Assembly (NCBI GenBank): GCA_002711965.1
Contig: PASM01000008.1
Location: forward strand, 1 to 40,675
Reading direction: 5' to 3'
Length of the DNA stretch: 40,675 bases
From: Chloroflexota bacterium
GTDB taxonomy: Bacteria; Chloroflexota; Dehalococcoidia; UBA1151; TMED-70
The notes beneath the pieces were generated by a model that did no database searches, was not told the DNA's origin, and worked only from the letters and a program-made list of their open reading frames with translations. Positions 1 through 9,400 of the stretch are shown here, piece by piece. The stretch's first letter is position 1. The number at the start of each line of letters is the position of its first letter. Both the position numbers and the translations under genes were made by a program.

Positions 1-128
1 TATTTTAATTGGAAACGAATAATAAGCGAGGTGCTCTTAACTGAAGGCGCCAAGAGGGTTAAGATACCTCCACTAAGAGTGAAATTATCCGGTAAGGTTT
101 CTCCTTACCCGATAATTTCACTCTTAGT
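1..128 (+). other. Structured RNA-like leader with two consecutive hairpins (5' part cut off by window edge)
   Basis: No reading frame is seen here. The first element pairs 28-32 (GAGGT) with 66-70 (ACCTC) and 36-41 (CTTAAC) with 58-63 (GTTAAG), separated by a small internal loop. It is followed at once by a long hairpin, arms 72-97 and 103-128, with a single C/G mismatch and a 5-nt loop (TTTCT). CTCTTA at 34-39 (within the first element) could alternatively pair with TAAGAG at 74-79, so two exclusive folds are conceivable. No T-run follows the long hairpin, so it is not a classical terminator. It could be the 3' end of a structured RNA gene or a leader controlling the NUDIX gene that starts 22 bases later. 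I could not match it to tmRNA, SRP RNA, 6S RNA or a known riboswitch class. Confidence 0.5.
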
Positions 129-149
129 ATTTAAAAAGAGATAAAAAAA

Positions 150-632
150 ATGATTAGACATTTTACTTCTACTGTTTTTGTAGTATTTGAAAATAAAATA
201 GCTTTGCATTGGCATGAAAAGGTCAACATGTGGTTACCTCCAGGTGGACATGTTGACAATAATGAAGACCCCATTCAAACAGCAATTCGTGAGTGTAAAG
301 AAGAAATGGGAATTGATATATCTATATTTTCTGATAGCTCTTATAAATTTACTGATGATAATTTGAAAAATATTTATCCACCAGAAACGATACTTATAGA
401 AAACGTAAATGATAATAAAATAGGACCACATCAGCATATCGATTTTATTTATTTTGGTTATCCTAACTATTCTAAGTTCGATTTAAATTCTGAATGGATT
501 TGGGTAAATAAAAAAGATTTAATTGATGAAGTTGAATTTAAGAATCCACACTCGAAATATTTTCCACCACCTAATGATGTTAAAATTTTAGGTATTGAGG
601 CGTTACTTAAATTAAAAAATCTGAACAAATAG
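150..632 (+). CDS. NUDIX hydrolase
   Basis: A 160-residue single-domain NUDIX protein. The NUDIX box lies at about residues 32-55: GGHVDNNE, then REC and EEMGI, fitting G-x5-E-x7-R-E-x2-E-E-x-G-(I/L/V), which binds the catalytic divalent metal. The family hydrolyses nucleoside diphosphates linked to another moiety; the sequence does not reveal the substrate (oxidised nucleotide, sugar nucleotide or dinucleotide). No signal peptide or membrane segment is visible, so it should be cytoplasmic. The ATG at 150 follows an A-rich stretch with only a weak purine run (AAAGAG) as ribosome-binding site. It sits alone, directly after a strongly structured leader and ahead of a bidirectional terminator. 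The family call is secure; the exact function is open. Confidence 0.85.
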   Translation: MIRHFTSTVFVVFENKIALHWHEKVNMWLPPGGHVDNNEDPIQTAIRECKEEMGIDISIFSDSSYKFTDDNLKNIYPPETILIENVNDNKIGPHQHIDFIYFGYPNYSKFDLNSEWIWVNKKDLIDEVEFKNPHSKYFPPPNDVKILGIEALLKLKNLNK

Positions 633-654
633 TTATTACTTGCTCAGATTTTTT
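614..654. terminator. Bidirectional Rho-independent terminator between convergent genes
   Basis: Arms 614-628 and 640-654 pair as AAAAAATCTGA-A-CAA with TTG-C-TCAGATTTTTT, one A/C mismatch and an 11-nt loop. The A-tract on one side and T-tract on the other let it end transcription in both directions. It overlaps the NUDIX stop codon and lies just before the stop of the minus-strand dehydrogenase at 666. Confidence 0.8.
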
Positions 655-665
655 GATTTATTGTT

Positions 666-1559
666 CTAGTGTTTTTTTATTTCAACATCAGCTAATTCTT
701 CAACATGTTTTGCTATAGCTGAGTGATCGCTTTTTCCTTCACCTTTTGTTACCAAACTTGTTAGAACTTGTTGTAAGTTTGCAGTAACTTGCAATGGTAT
801 ATTTAAATCTCGTGCAGCTTCCATTGCATTATTAATGTCTTTATAGTGTAATTCAATTCTGAAACCAGGTTCAAAATTCCTGTCTACCATCATAGGAGCT
901 TTTGCATTTATAACGTTTGATCCTGCTAAGCCTCCCTGAATAGCTTTATAAACTGTTTCAGGGTTAACTCCAGCTTTTGCAGCAAGTGCTAATGCTTCTG
1001 CTAGTGCATGAATATTTGCACCAACGCATATTTGGTTAGCCAATTTTGTTATTTGGCCAGCACCGTGTTCTCCACATAGTATTGCTGATTTTCCTAATAT
1101 GTCAAATAATGGTTTAGCCTGCTCAAAATCATCAGCAGCTCCTCCTACCATTATTGCTAAATCACCAGATATCGCAAAAGGTTCTCCCCCAGAAACAGGT
1201 GCATCTAAAAAGTTGATACCTTTTTCTGAACAGCCTTTTCCAATTCTTTGTGAAACACCAGGAGCAATAGAGCTCATATCAACAACTAAATGTCCTTTAG
1301 ATGCTCCATCTGCAACGCCACCCTCTCCTAAAATTGCTGACTCTGCTTGAGGTCCATCTTGAACCATAGTTACTGTTATGTTTGCATTTGAAGATGCTTC
1401 AGCTGCAGACTTACATCCAGTTGCACCTTCTTTCTCTAATTCAGAAACAGGGTCTGGAAATAAGTCGTAAACGTAAAGTTCATATCCTGCTTCCATAAGG
1501 TTTTTTGCCATAGGTTTTCCCATGATTCCTAAACCTACAAATGCTATTTTTTCTGCCAT
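666..1559 (-). CDS. 3-hydroxyisobutyrate/tartronate-semialdehyde dehydrogenase family protein (GarR/GlxR-like)
   Basis: A 297-residue NAD(P)-dependent beta-hydroxyacid dehydrogenase. The N-terminal Rossmann motif is GLGIMGKPMAKNL; the substrate-binding signature DAPVSGG follows near residue 120, and the catalytic lysine is in GAGQITKLANQ near residue 170. The family reduces tartronate semialdehyde or oxidises 3-hydroxyisobutyrate and related acids; the exact substrate cannot be read here, though GarR/GlxR-type proteins match best. I chose the ATG at 1559 rather than a TTG five codons upstream because AAGGG lies 7 bases before it and the Rossmann strand begins right after. It is downstream of the flavin reductase gene with a short gap, so the two are probably co-transcribed; the bidirectional terminator at 614-654 ends this unit. 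A role in C2/C3 hydroxyacid metabolism is inferred. Confidence 0.85.
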   Translation of the reverse strand: MAEKIAFVGLGIMGKPMAKNLMEAGYELYVYDLFPDPVSELEKEGATGCKSAAEASSNANITVTMVQDGPQAESAILGEGGVADGASKGHLVVDMSSIAPGVSQRIGKGCSEKGINFLDAPVSGGEPFAISGDLAIMVGGAADDFEQAKPLFDILGKSAILCGEHGAGQITKLANQICVGANIHALAEALALAAKAGVNPETVYKAIQGGLAGSNVINAKAPMMVDRNFEPGFRIELHYKDINNAMEAARDLNIPLQVTANLQQVLTSLVTKGEGKSDHSAIAKHVEELADVEIKKH

Positions 1560-1618
1560 AATTTTTCCCTTCAAAATTTTTGTAAATATAATTTTCTATA
1601 TTATAAGAATTAACAAAT

Positions 1619-2353
1619 TTAATCTTTCCAAAATCTTTCTTCTAAGAATGTGTACTCTGTATCTTCTAATCTTTCGTTAACATCTTCAATCATTCCTGGA
1701 TGTCCACATGCGTAAACTATAGTATCTTTTGCATTTAATCCCCAAGCCTTTAGTCTATCCTCAAGAATATTGTTAACTCTTCCTTCAAAACCATTCCAGT
1801 TATTATTTCTATCCTCACCAGGACGGCTAATTGAAGTTTCAAATACCACGTTTTCATTTTTTGCAAACTCGTTTAGCTCTTCATCATATCCGAACTCATC
1901 TAAATAAGAAGCTCCTTCTAAAACAAAGAAGTTACAATTTGAAAATTCTTCTTCAGTTAGGTGTTTTCTAAGCATACTTACATAAGGAGCTATTCCAGTA
2001 ACTGTCCCAACCATTACATGATTCTTGAATCCTGGTTTAATTACAAAGATTCCTTTTGCTCTTAGTCTCATGGTTACAGATTCACCTACTTTAAGGTCAT
2101 TTAATAGTGGAGTTAGATTACCATCAGGTGGCGGTACTAGTTCAATAAAAAGCTCTATTTGATCTTCATCAGGAGATGATGCTATTGAATATGCTCTTTC
2201 TATTCCACCTGATCCAATAGTACAATATTGACCAGGTTTGTAATCAAATTTATTCTCTGGTTTGAGCCACATTTTCCATAAATCTTCTGTTAGTTGTTCT
2301 TTTTTCGTTATTTTGGCCCACTGAAATTTACCTTTTACAACATCTAGAGTCAT
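1619..2353 (-). CDS. Ferredoxin/flavodoxin-NADP+ reductase-type flavoprotein
   Basis: A 244-residue protein of the ferredoxin-NADP reductase superfamily. Residues 1-100 form the FAD-binding barrel with the RAYSIASSP motif (RxYS type) near residue 54. Residues 110-240 form the NAD(P)-binding domain with GTVTGIAPYVSM in place of the usual GTGTGIAP, and CGHPGMIEDV near the C-terminus. Length and layout fit bacterial Fpr. It would pass electrons between NADPH and a ferredoxin, flavodoxin or oxygenase. No iron-sulfur cysteine cluster is present, so it is the reductase alone. A strong GGGAGG site lies 8 bases before the ATG. It is first in a probable two-gene unit with the hydroxyacid dehydrogenase. 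The partner protein is not in the window, so the biological electron route is unknown. Confidence 0.8.
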   Translation of the reverse strand: MTLDVVKGKFQWAKITKKEQLTEDLWKMWLKPENKFDYKPGQYCTIGSGGIERAYSIASSPDEDQIELFIELVPPPDGNLTPLLNDLKVGESVTMRLRAKGIFVIKPGFKNHVMVGTVTGIAPYVSMLRKHLTEEEFSNCNFFVLEGASYLDEFGYDEELNEFAKNENVVFETSISRPGEDRNNNWNGFEGRVNNILEDRLKAWGLNAKDTIVYACGHPGMIEDVNERLEDTEYTFLEERFWKD

Positions 2354-2507
2354 TTAATTGACCTCCCAATTTTTATTTTTTAAACGTTAGTATTATAGAC
2401 TTTTAATTTCAGAATCAACAGGATTAAAGCACTTAAAATTTATCATCATAAAAGTAATTACTAAATTGTATTTTTTTACAAATTCAAAGAGATAATATAA
2501 ATCACTA

Positions 2508-2535
2508 TTGAATAATAAATTATTATTGCTATCAT
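2508..2535 (+). promoter_or_regulatory. Candidate promoter for the pyr operon
   Basis: TTGAAT (2508-2513) and TATCAT (2530-2535) are separated by 16 bases. Transcription starting about 7 bases later would leave a short leader made almost entirely of the PyrR hairpin. Surroundings are very AT-rich, so chance matches are likely. Confidence 0.35.
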
Positions 2536-2550
2536 TTATTTGATCTAAAT

Positions 2551-2581
2551 TCTTTAAGAAGGTTCAGAGAGGCCTCAAGGA
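2551..2581 (+). promoter_or_regulatory. PyrR-binding RNA hairpin overlapping the pyrR ribosome-binding site
   Basis: The upper stem GGTT (2561-2564)/GGCC (2571-2574) closes the hexaloop CAGAGA (2565-2570), matching the PyrR consensus ARUC-CNGNGA-GGYU with compensating changes in the stem. A further A-T pair (2560/2575), a purine bulge on the 5' side (AAGA, 2556-2559) and a lower stem TCTTT (2551-2555)/AAGGA (2577-2581) complete the known architecture. AAGGA is also the only plausible Shine-Dalgarno, 7 bases before the TTG start of pyrR. PyrR bound to UMP should stabilise this hairpin and block translation, rather than act through a terminator, since no terminator hairpin is present. Confidence 0.85.
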
Positions 2582-2588
2582 TAAATAA

Positions 2589-3140
2589 TTGAAATCATTT
2601 GAAAATTATAAAACGCTCTTAGATGAAGATGATATCAGACGAGCAGTAGCACGTTTGTCACACGAAATTATAGAGTCAAATCAGGGCACGAATAACCTAA
2701 TTTTAATTGGTATAGAAACAAGAGGGCATCATATAGCATCAAGAATTGTTAATATGATTAATACTTTTGAAAATGCTACCCTTAATTGTTACTCAATTAA
2801 TCCTCAGTTTTTTAGAGATGATATCAAAAACAAAAATCAGAAACCTAAAATAGATTTAAGAGTTGATGTTCATGAGAAAAATCTAATATTGATTGATGAT
2901 GTTTTATATACTGGCAGAACTATAAGAGCAACATTAGAAGCAATTTTTAAGCTTGGAAGACCTAATAGTATAAAACTTGCAGCCCTTGTAGACAGAGGTC
3001 ATAGAGAAATTCCTATAAGACCAGATTTTATTGGTAAAAGTATTCCAACTGCAAATTCTGAACACGTAAAAGTTTTTATGAAAGAAGAAGATGGTATAGA
3101 TAAAGTAGGTTTATCAAAGGAGCAAATCGCCAATATATGA
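2589..3140 (+). CDS. pyrR: Bifunctional pyr operon regulator / uracil phosphoribosyltransferase
   Basis: A 183-residue type I phosphoribosyltransferase of the PyrR family. The PRPP-binding loop LILIDDVLYTGRTIRA lies at about residues 100-115, and the N-terminal segment DEDDIRRAVARLSHEI is typical of PyrR. The family binds a specific hairpin in pyr mRNA when charged with UMP and usually has weak uracil phosphoribosyltransferase activity. That hairpin is present immediately upstream, so autoregulation is well supported. Translation starts at TTG (2589), which should lower basal expression; no ATG fits the conserved N-terminus. The stop overlaps the pyrB start (ATGA), giving tight coupling through pyrB, pyrC, carA and carB. 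Length is normal for the family. Confidence 0.93.
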   Translation: MKSFENYKTLLDEDDIRRAVARLSHEIIESNQGTNNLILIGIETRGHHIASRIVNMINTFENATLNCYSINPQFFRDDIKNKNQKPKIDLRVDVHEKNLILIDDVLYTGRTIRATLEAIFKLGRPNSIKLAALVDRGHREIPIRPDFIGKSIPTANSEHVKVFMKEEDGIDKVGLSKEQIANI

Positions 3141-4072
3141 ACTACCTAGCAAAACATTTATTAGACATAGATCATCTTTCAAAAGATTATATCTATGATT
3201 TACTTATAGGTGCAAAGAATATCAAAAATAACAAAAACAATTCTGACTTTAACTTTAAAGGTAAAGATGTCTGTGCACTATTTTATGAGGATTCTACAAG
3301 AACAAAACTAAGTTTTCAAAAAGCAGCTAGTAATCTTAATCTAAATTTTCATAATCTTGATGTTCAAAAGTCCAGTTTAAATAAAGGAGAGTCTTTTTAT
3401 AACACAATAAAAACAATTAATAGTATTGGTATGGATTTAATTATCATTAGGCATTTTTCATCTGGAGCTGCTTACTTTTTAGCAAAAAATACAAATTCGT
3501 CAGTTATAAATGCTGGAGATGGCTCACATGCCCATCCTACTCAAGCACTTTCTGATTTATTAACTATTTATGAATTAGAGAACAACTTTGAAGATTTAGA
3601 AATTTCAATTATTGGAGATGTTTTATACAGTCGTGTTGCTAGGTCAAATGTTTTAGGTTTGCTTAAAATGGGGGCAAAAATAAATATTCTTGGACCAAAA
3701 GAATTAACTCCTAAGGTCATTATAGAAATATATGAATCGATTGATAAATCCTACAATAATAAAATTAAATTTTATGAAGATTTTGAAAAACCAATATTAA
3801 ATTCAAATTTTATTATGGCTTTACGTATTCAAAAAGAAAGATTTGATTCTGAAAATTTTATGAATTTTCATGCATATAAATGGAAAATTGATACTGAAAA
3901 ATTAGAATCCTTTAAAAATAATGTTTTTGTAATGCACCCAGGGCCAGTAAATGAAGAAATTGAATTGTCACACGAAATTGTACACTCTGAACGTTCTCTA
4001 ATATCTAAACAAGTAGAAAATGGAGTCCACATAAGACAAAAAGTTATAGAGGAGTTGTTAGAAAATGAATAA
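3137..4072 (+). CDS. pyrB: Aspartate carbamoyltransferase catalytic subunit
   Basis: This 311-residue enzyme condenses carbamoyl phosphate with aspartate, the first committed step of UMP synthesis. The carbamoyl-phosphate loop is DSTRTK at residues 52-57, where STRTR is usual. HPTQALSDLLTIYE near residue 134 and HPGPVNEEIEL near residue 267 are the other conserved substrate-binding segments. No pyrI regulatory subunit is seen, so control is probably through PyrR. Its ATG overlaps the pyrR stop, and its own end overlaps the pyrC start by 8 bases. The product would feed carbamoyl aspartate directly to the adjacent dihydroorotase. The family call is secure, because the ornithine-specific motifs of the sister family are absent and the neighbours are all pyrimidine genes. 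Confidence 0.95.
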   Translation: MNYLAKHLLDIDHLSKDYIYDLLIGAKNIKNNKNNSDFNFKGKDVCALFYEDSTRTKLSFQKAASNLNLNFHNLDVQKSSLNKGESFYNTIKTINSIGMDLIIIRHFSSGAAYFLAKNTNSSVINAGDGSHAHPTQALSDLLTIYELENNFEDLEISIIGDVLYSRVARSNVLGLLKMGAKINILGPKELTPKVIIEIYESIDKSYNNKIKFYEDFEKPILNSNFIMALRIQKERFDSENFMNFHAYKWKIDTEKLESFKNNVFVMHPGPVNEEIELSHEIVHSERSLISKQVENGVHIRQKVIEELLENE

Positions 4073-5396
4073 ACTTTTATTAAAAAATTTTATTATCATT
4101 GATCCTTCTGAAAATTTTAAAAATGTAAAAGATTTATTAATTGTTGAAGGGAAAATTAAAGAGATCTCTGAATCAATTGATTTATCTGATATCAAAATTA
4201 TTGAAGGAAATAACAATTATCTCATCCCTGGTCTTATAGATTTACATGTGCATTATAGAGATCCAGGGGAGACTTATAAGGAAGATATAAAAACAGGTTC
4301 ATATGCATCTGCCAAAGGTGGATTTACTACTGTAGTTATGATGTCAAACACAAACCCAACAATTGACAATTTAAATTCTTTGATAGAACAAAAAAAACTA
4401 ATTGATCAATATTCTAAAATAAGAGTTCTTCAAACATCCTCGGTAACAGTTGGTAGAAAAGGAAAAGAGATAGTTGATATGGATCTTCTTTCTCAAAACG
4501 GTGTTGTTTCCTTTAGTGACGACGGAGATGTTATATCAGACCCAAATATTCTAAATCAAGCTTTGAAGCTTGCTAATAAAAATAATAGAACCATTTTTGA
4601 ACATTGCGAAGACCATGAACTAATCAATGATGGGATTATAAACGATGGAAGTGTTTCAGTTAGATTAGGAATTAAGCCTAGGTCAAAAGAAGCTGAAATA
4701 AGTAGTGTTAAAAGAGATATTGAAATTGCTAAAGAAAATGATTTATGGATTTATTTACAGCATATTTCATGTAAAGAGAGTATTGAACTAATTAGAATAG
4801 CTAAAAATGAAGGAGTAAAAGTCACAGCAGAAGTAACACCACATCATCTGTTTATGAATGAATTTTGGACTTATGGAAAAAAAGGAGACGTGCCTTCTTG
4901 GATTGACTTAAAATCCTATGACACAAATACAAGAGTCAATCCTCCACTTAGATCTGAACTAGATAGAAAAAGTTTACTTGATGCCATTATGGATGAAACC
5001 ATCGATATCATTGCAACAGACCATGCACCTCATAGTAAGGGGGATAAGTTAGATACTTTTGATAATGCCCCAGCAGGAATAAATGGCGCCGAAACAGCTC
5101 TAATTACTTTAATGGAATTAGTTGATAGAAAAGAAATAAGTTTTGAAAATATAGTACAAACTATGTGTAATAAACCTGGAGAAATACTAGATAATATTTT
5201 GAACTTAAAAATAGGAAAAATAAAGAAAAATTACTTAGCAGATCTAGTAATTATAGATAATAATTCCATTACAAAAATTGATGAAGACTTTTTTGTTTCT
5301 AAAAGTAAAAATTCTCCTTTATTAGGATCTGAAATGAAAGGAAAAATAAGAATGACTATTTTTGATGGAAATGTGATATATGAGGACCAGAAATGA
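4065..5396 (+). CDS. pyrC: Dihydroorotase
   Basis: A 443-residue amidohydrolase-fold enzyme that cyclises carbamoyl aspartate to dihydroorotate. Metal ligands H61 and H63 lie in DLHVHYRDPGE. FSDDGD near residue 150, EHCEDHE near 185, and IATDHAPHSKGD near 315 supply further active-site residues. The sequence matches the long class I bacterial type rather than the short E. coli type. The start overlaps pyrB by 8 bases and its TGA overlaps the carA ATG, so translation is coupled on both sides. No fusion or truncation is visible. D-aminoacylase and allantoinase are relatives, but the HxHxRDPG motif and position in the pyr cluster make dihydroorotase the clear choice. Confidence 0.94.
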   Translation: MNKLLLKNFIIIDPSENFKNVKDLLIVEGKIKEISESIDLSDIKIIEGNNNYLIPGLIDLHVHYRDPGETYKEDIKTGSYASAKGGFTTVVMMSNTNPTIDNLNSLIEQKKLIDQYSKIRVLQTSSVTVGRKGKEIVDMDLLSQNGVVSFSDDGDVISDPNILNQALKLANKNNRTIFEHCEDHELINDGIINDGSVSVRLGIKPRSKEAEISSVKRDIEIAKENDLWIYLQHISCKESIELIRIAKNEGVKVTAEVTPHHLFMNEFWTYGKKGDVPSWIDLKSYDTNTRVNPPLRSELDRKSLLDAIMDETIDIIATDHAPHSKGDKLDTFDNAPAGINGAETALITLMELVDRKEISFENIVQTMCNKPGEILDNILNLKIGKIKKNYLADLVIIDNNSITKIDEDFFVSKSKNSPLLGSEMKGKIRMTIFDGNVIYEDQK

Positions 5397-6484
5397 AAAA
5401 AATAAATTTAGTTTTACAAGATGGAAGTTTGTATGAAGGTTTTTCTTTTGGTCATCACGGTGATGTCACTGGAGAAGTAGTCTTCAATACATCTATGACA
5501 GGTTATCAGGAAATGTTAACAGATCCCTCATACAGAGGGCAAATTTTAATTCCTACATATCCTATGATTGGAAATTATGGAGTAAGTTATTCTGATGTTG
5601 AATCTAATGAAATACAAGTTTCAGGATTTGCAGTTAGGCAATTTTGCGAAACTCCATCACATAATAATTCAATAATGAATATAGATGAATATTTGAAAAA
5701 AAATAAAATTCCAGGGATTTATGGATTAGATACAAGATCAATAGTAAAAAAAATCCGAAATTATGGAGTGATGATGGGTTCAATTACTTTAGATGAAAAT
5801 GTAGATTCAGTATTAAAAAAACTAAATTCTATTGGATCATATGATGAATATAATTTTGTTTCAGAAGTTTCCAGTATTAAAAAAACTATTAGAAAGTCAG
5901 ATGATAAAAAATTTAATATCGCTGTTTTAGATTTAGGTGTCAAAAATAATATTATAAGATTGTTGGAATCTAGATCTTGCAAAGTTACCGTATATCCATT
6001 TAATACTGAACCAACCGAAATTATTAGTTCAAAACCTGACGGAATAGTTTTGTCTCCTGGTCCCGGAGATCCAAATAATTTAGTTGATATTTTAGAAAAT
6101 GTTAAAAATTTAATTTCCTCTAAAATCCCTATTTTAGGAATTTGCTTGGGGCATCAATTAATAGCAAAGTCTTTAGGAGCCTCAACATATAAACTACCTT
6201 ATGGACATAGAGGGGGAAACCAACCTGTAAAGGATCTCAAATCTAATAAAGTATATGTTACTGCTCAAAATCATGGTTATGCAGTTTCAAATGAAAATAT
6301 GCCATCTGAACTTGAGGTTACTCACCTAAATTTGAATGATAATACTATTTCTGGTTTATGTCATAAAAATTTACCAGTTTTTTCTATTCAATATCATTCT
6401 GAAGCTTCCCCTGGTCCTAAAGATTCAGAATATATTTTTGATGAATTTATCCAAAAAATTATTTCAATGAAAGAGAGTCTATGA
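5393..6484 (+). CDS. carA: Carbamoyl-phosphate synthase small (glutaminase) subunit
   Basis: A 363-residue protein that releases ammonia from glutamine and channels it to CarB. The N-terminal CarA domain begins LVLQDGSLYEG and includes STSMTGYQE-like residues (NTSMTGYQEML). The class I glutamine amidotransferase domain carries the nucleophile elbow GICLGHQL near residue 243 and the His/Glu pair in SIQYHSEASPGP near residue 335. These residues make a complete catalytic triad, so the enzyme should be active. It overlaps pyrC upstream and carB downstream through ATGA junctions. Together with carB it supplies carbamoyl phosphate for pyrimidines and arginine; placing it in a PyrR-controlled cluster suggests pyrimidine control dominates. 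Confidence 0.95.
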   Translation: MKKINLVLQDGSLYEGFSFGHHGDVTGEVVFNTSMTGYQEMLTDPSYRGQILIPTYPMIGNYGVSYSDVESNEIQVSGFAVRQFCETPSHNNSIMNIDEYLKKNKIPGIYGLDTRSIVKKIRNYGVMMGSITLDENVDSVLKKLNSIGSYDEYNFVSEVSSIKKTIRKSDDKKFNIAVLDLGVKNNIIRLLESRSCKVTVYPFNTEPTEIISSKPDGIVLSPGPGDPNNLVDILENVKNLISSKIPILGICLGHQLIAKSLGASTYKLPYGHRGGNQPVKDLKSNKVYVTAQNHGYAVSNENMPSELEVTHLNLNDNTISGLCHKNLPVFSIQYHSEASPGPKDSEYIFDEFIQKIISMKESL

Positions 6485-9400
6485 AAAATAAAACAGTATT
6501 AGTTGTAGGTTCAGGTCCAATAATAATTGGCCAAGCAGCAGAGTTTGATTATGCTGGGGCACAAGCATGTAAATCTTTGAGGGAGGATGGATATAGAGTC
6601 GTTTTAATAAACTCTAACCCTGCTACAATAATGACGGATAAAGAGATGGCTGACAGGGTATATATTGAGCCCATAACAACAGAAATTGTTGAACAAATTA
6701 TTTTAAAAGAGAAACCTTTTGGAATTTTAGGAACTTTAGGCGGGCAAACTGGTCTGAATCTTACTTCTGAACTCCATAAAGAAGGCATACTTGAAAAATA
6801 TGATGTTGAAATTTTAGGAACCAGTATTGACTCTATTGAAACTGCAGAGGATAGAGATAAATTTAGAGAATTTTTGATGAAAATAGATCAACCTACTCCT
6901 CCTTCAATTGCAGTTAACGACGTTCAAAATGCTAAAAATGCGGCAAAAAAAATTGGATATCCTGTAGTTATCAGGCCTGCATATACACTTGGAGGTACAG
7001 GTGGAGGAATTGCAAAAAATGAAAATGAACTAGAGGAAATTTCTAGCCAAGGAATAAGTCTTTCTAGAGTTGGACAAGTATTAATAGAAAAATCACTTGT
7101 TGGGTGGAAAGAAGTTGAGTATGAGGTGATGCGAGATAATATTGGAAACGTTATTACTATTTGTAATATGGAAAATATTGATCCAATGGGAGTACATACA
7201 GGAGATTCTATTGTAGTAGCTCCATCTCAAACCTTAAACGACAAAGAATATCAAATGCTCAGAACAGCTAGCCTAGATATAATATCAAATTTAGATATTA
7301 GAGGTGGATGTAATGTTCAACTAGCTTTGAAGCCTTCAAAAATTGTTAAAGATACTATAGGAAATGATTTTGAAACAGACCCAGATTACTATGTAATTGA
7401 AGTAAACCCTAGAGTATCTAGGTCGTCTGCTTTAGCTTCAAAAGCAACAGGATATCCAATAGCAAGAATTGCATCAAAAATAGCTCTTGGGAAAAATCTT
7501 GATGAAATCACAAACCCTGTTACAGGTAAAACATTTTCAGTATTTGAACCTGCTCTTGATTATTGTGTTGTAAAAATTCCTAGGTGGCCATTTGATAAAT
7601 TTCCAGATGCAGACAGAAGCCTAGGTACGCAAATGAAAGCAACTGGTGAAGTAATGGGCATAGAAAGGACATTTGAAGCGGCTTTATTGAAATCTATAAG
7701 ATCTTTGGAAAACAATAAGCCAGATTTATTAGTTGATCCGGATAACATCAATTCAGATAAACCTATGGATGATAGGCTTTGGGATATTGCTAAAAGAATA
7801 AGAAATGGTTCAAATGCTCTAAATGAGACTAAGAGAACATATATTGACTTTTGGTTCACGAATGCTATCGAAAGAATTATAAATATTGAGAAAAAAATAA
7901 TAGACAGTGAACTTTCTAAAGATTTATTTTCACTGGCAAAAGATTTTGGATTTTCAGATAAATATATTGGAAAATTGAAAAATATTGAAGAGACTAAGAT
8001 TAGAGAATTAAGAAAAAGTTTTGGTGTCATTCCCACTTATAAAATGGTAGATACTTGTGCTGCTGAATTTGAAGCATTGACGACATATTTTTATAGTACA
8101 TATGAAAATGAGAATGAAGCTATACCTTTGGAAGGAAAAAAAGCAATAGTCTTAGGATCTGGGCCTATTCGTATTGGTCAAGGAATTGAATTTGATTATT
8201 GTTCGGTTCATGCATCGATAAGTTTACAACAAAATGGAATTAAATCGATCCTTATAAACTCTAATCCAGAAACAGTTTCTACAGATTTTGACACATCTTC
8301 TAGGCTTTATTTTGAACCATTAGACTCTGAGAGCGTTATGGATATTATAGAAAATGAATCTATTGCTGGGGAATTGGTAGATTCGTTAGTTCAATTTGGA
8401 GGGCAAACTGCGATAAATATGTCTCAGGACCTTGGCAAATATAAATTTCCAATTAGAGGATCTTCAGCTGATGTAATAAATCTTGCTTCTGAAAGAGGAA
8501 GCTTTGAATCAATATGTAAAAAGTCAGGAGTTTTACAACCAGAAGGTGCAGCAACTATAGACTTAGATAAGGCTATAAGTATAGCTAATAAAGTAGGTTA
8601 TCCCGTAATGGTTAGACCTTCTTATGTACTTGGTGGAAGAGCAATGGAAATAGTCTATAAAGAAAAAGACCTAATAAGATATTTTAAGAGAGCTCAGAAC
8701 TTTGTGCCAGGTCAAACTATATTAGTAGATCATTATATAGATGGAATAGAAATAGAAGTTGATGCAATTTGTGATGAAGAAAATATTTTGATTCCTGGAA
8801 TTATGCAACATGTTGAAAGGGCAGGGATTCACTCTGGTGATAGCACTGCTGTATATCCTGCATATGATCTTTCAGAAACAGAGAAAAAAAATCTTGTAGA
8901 AGCTACAAGGAAATTGGGTAAATCATTAGGAATTAAGGGTTTAATGAATATACAGTTTATAGTAAAAAGATCCAAGAAATCTTTTTTTGATTCATCAAAT
9001 AAAATTTCTCCTGAAGAATCAACATTATATGTGATTGAGGTGAATCCTAGGTCTAGTAGAACAATTCCGTTTATTTCTAAAGTTACAGGCGTCCCAATGA
9101 TAGACCTAGCAATTAAAGTAATATACGGAGAAAAATTAGATAAATTAGGATTTTCTGAAGGATTAGTGAAGGAAAAAAATCTTTTTGCAGTAAAATCACC
9201 TGTTTTTTCTATGTCTAAATTATCAGGAGTTGATACTTATTTAGGTCCAGAAATGAAATCTACTGGAGAAGTTATGGGAATTGATAATAATCTCCCAAAC
9301 GCAATGAAAAAAGCTATGATTGCATCAGGTCTAGAAGTTGATTCTAAAACAAGCTTTTTATTGTCTATAGCGGATAGGGATAAGAAAGATTCTGTAAATT

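Noticed and set aside
28..70. Possible integron attC site (CTTAAC ... GTTAAG)
   Set aside because: The cores do not fit RYYYAAC/GTTRRRY, the element is too short, and no integrase is nearby.
7560..8036. 158-residue open frame opposite carB
   Set aside because: Antisense shadow of a full-length, well-conserved carB; no ribosome-binding site or domain.
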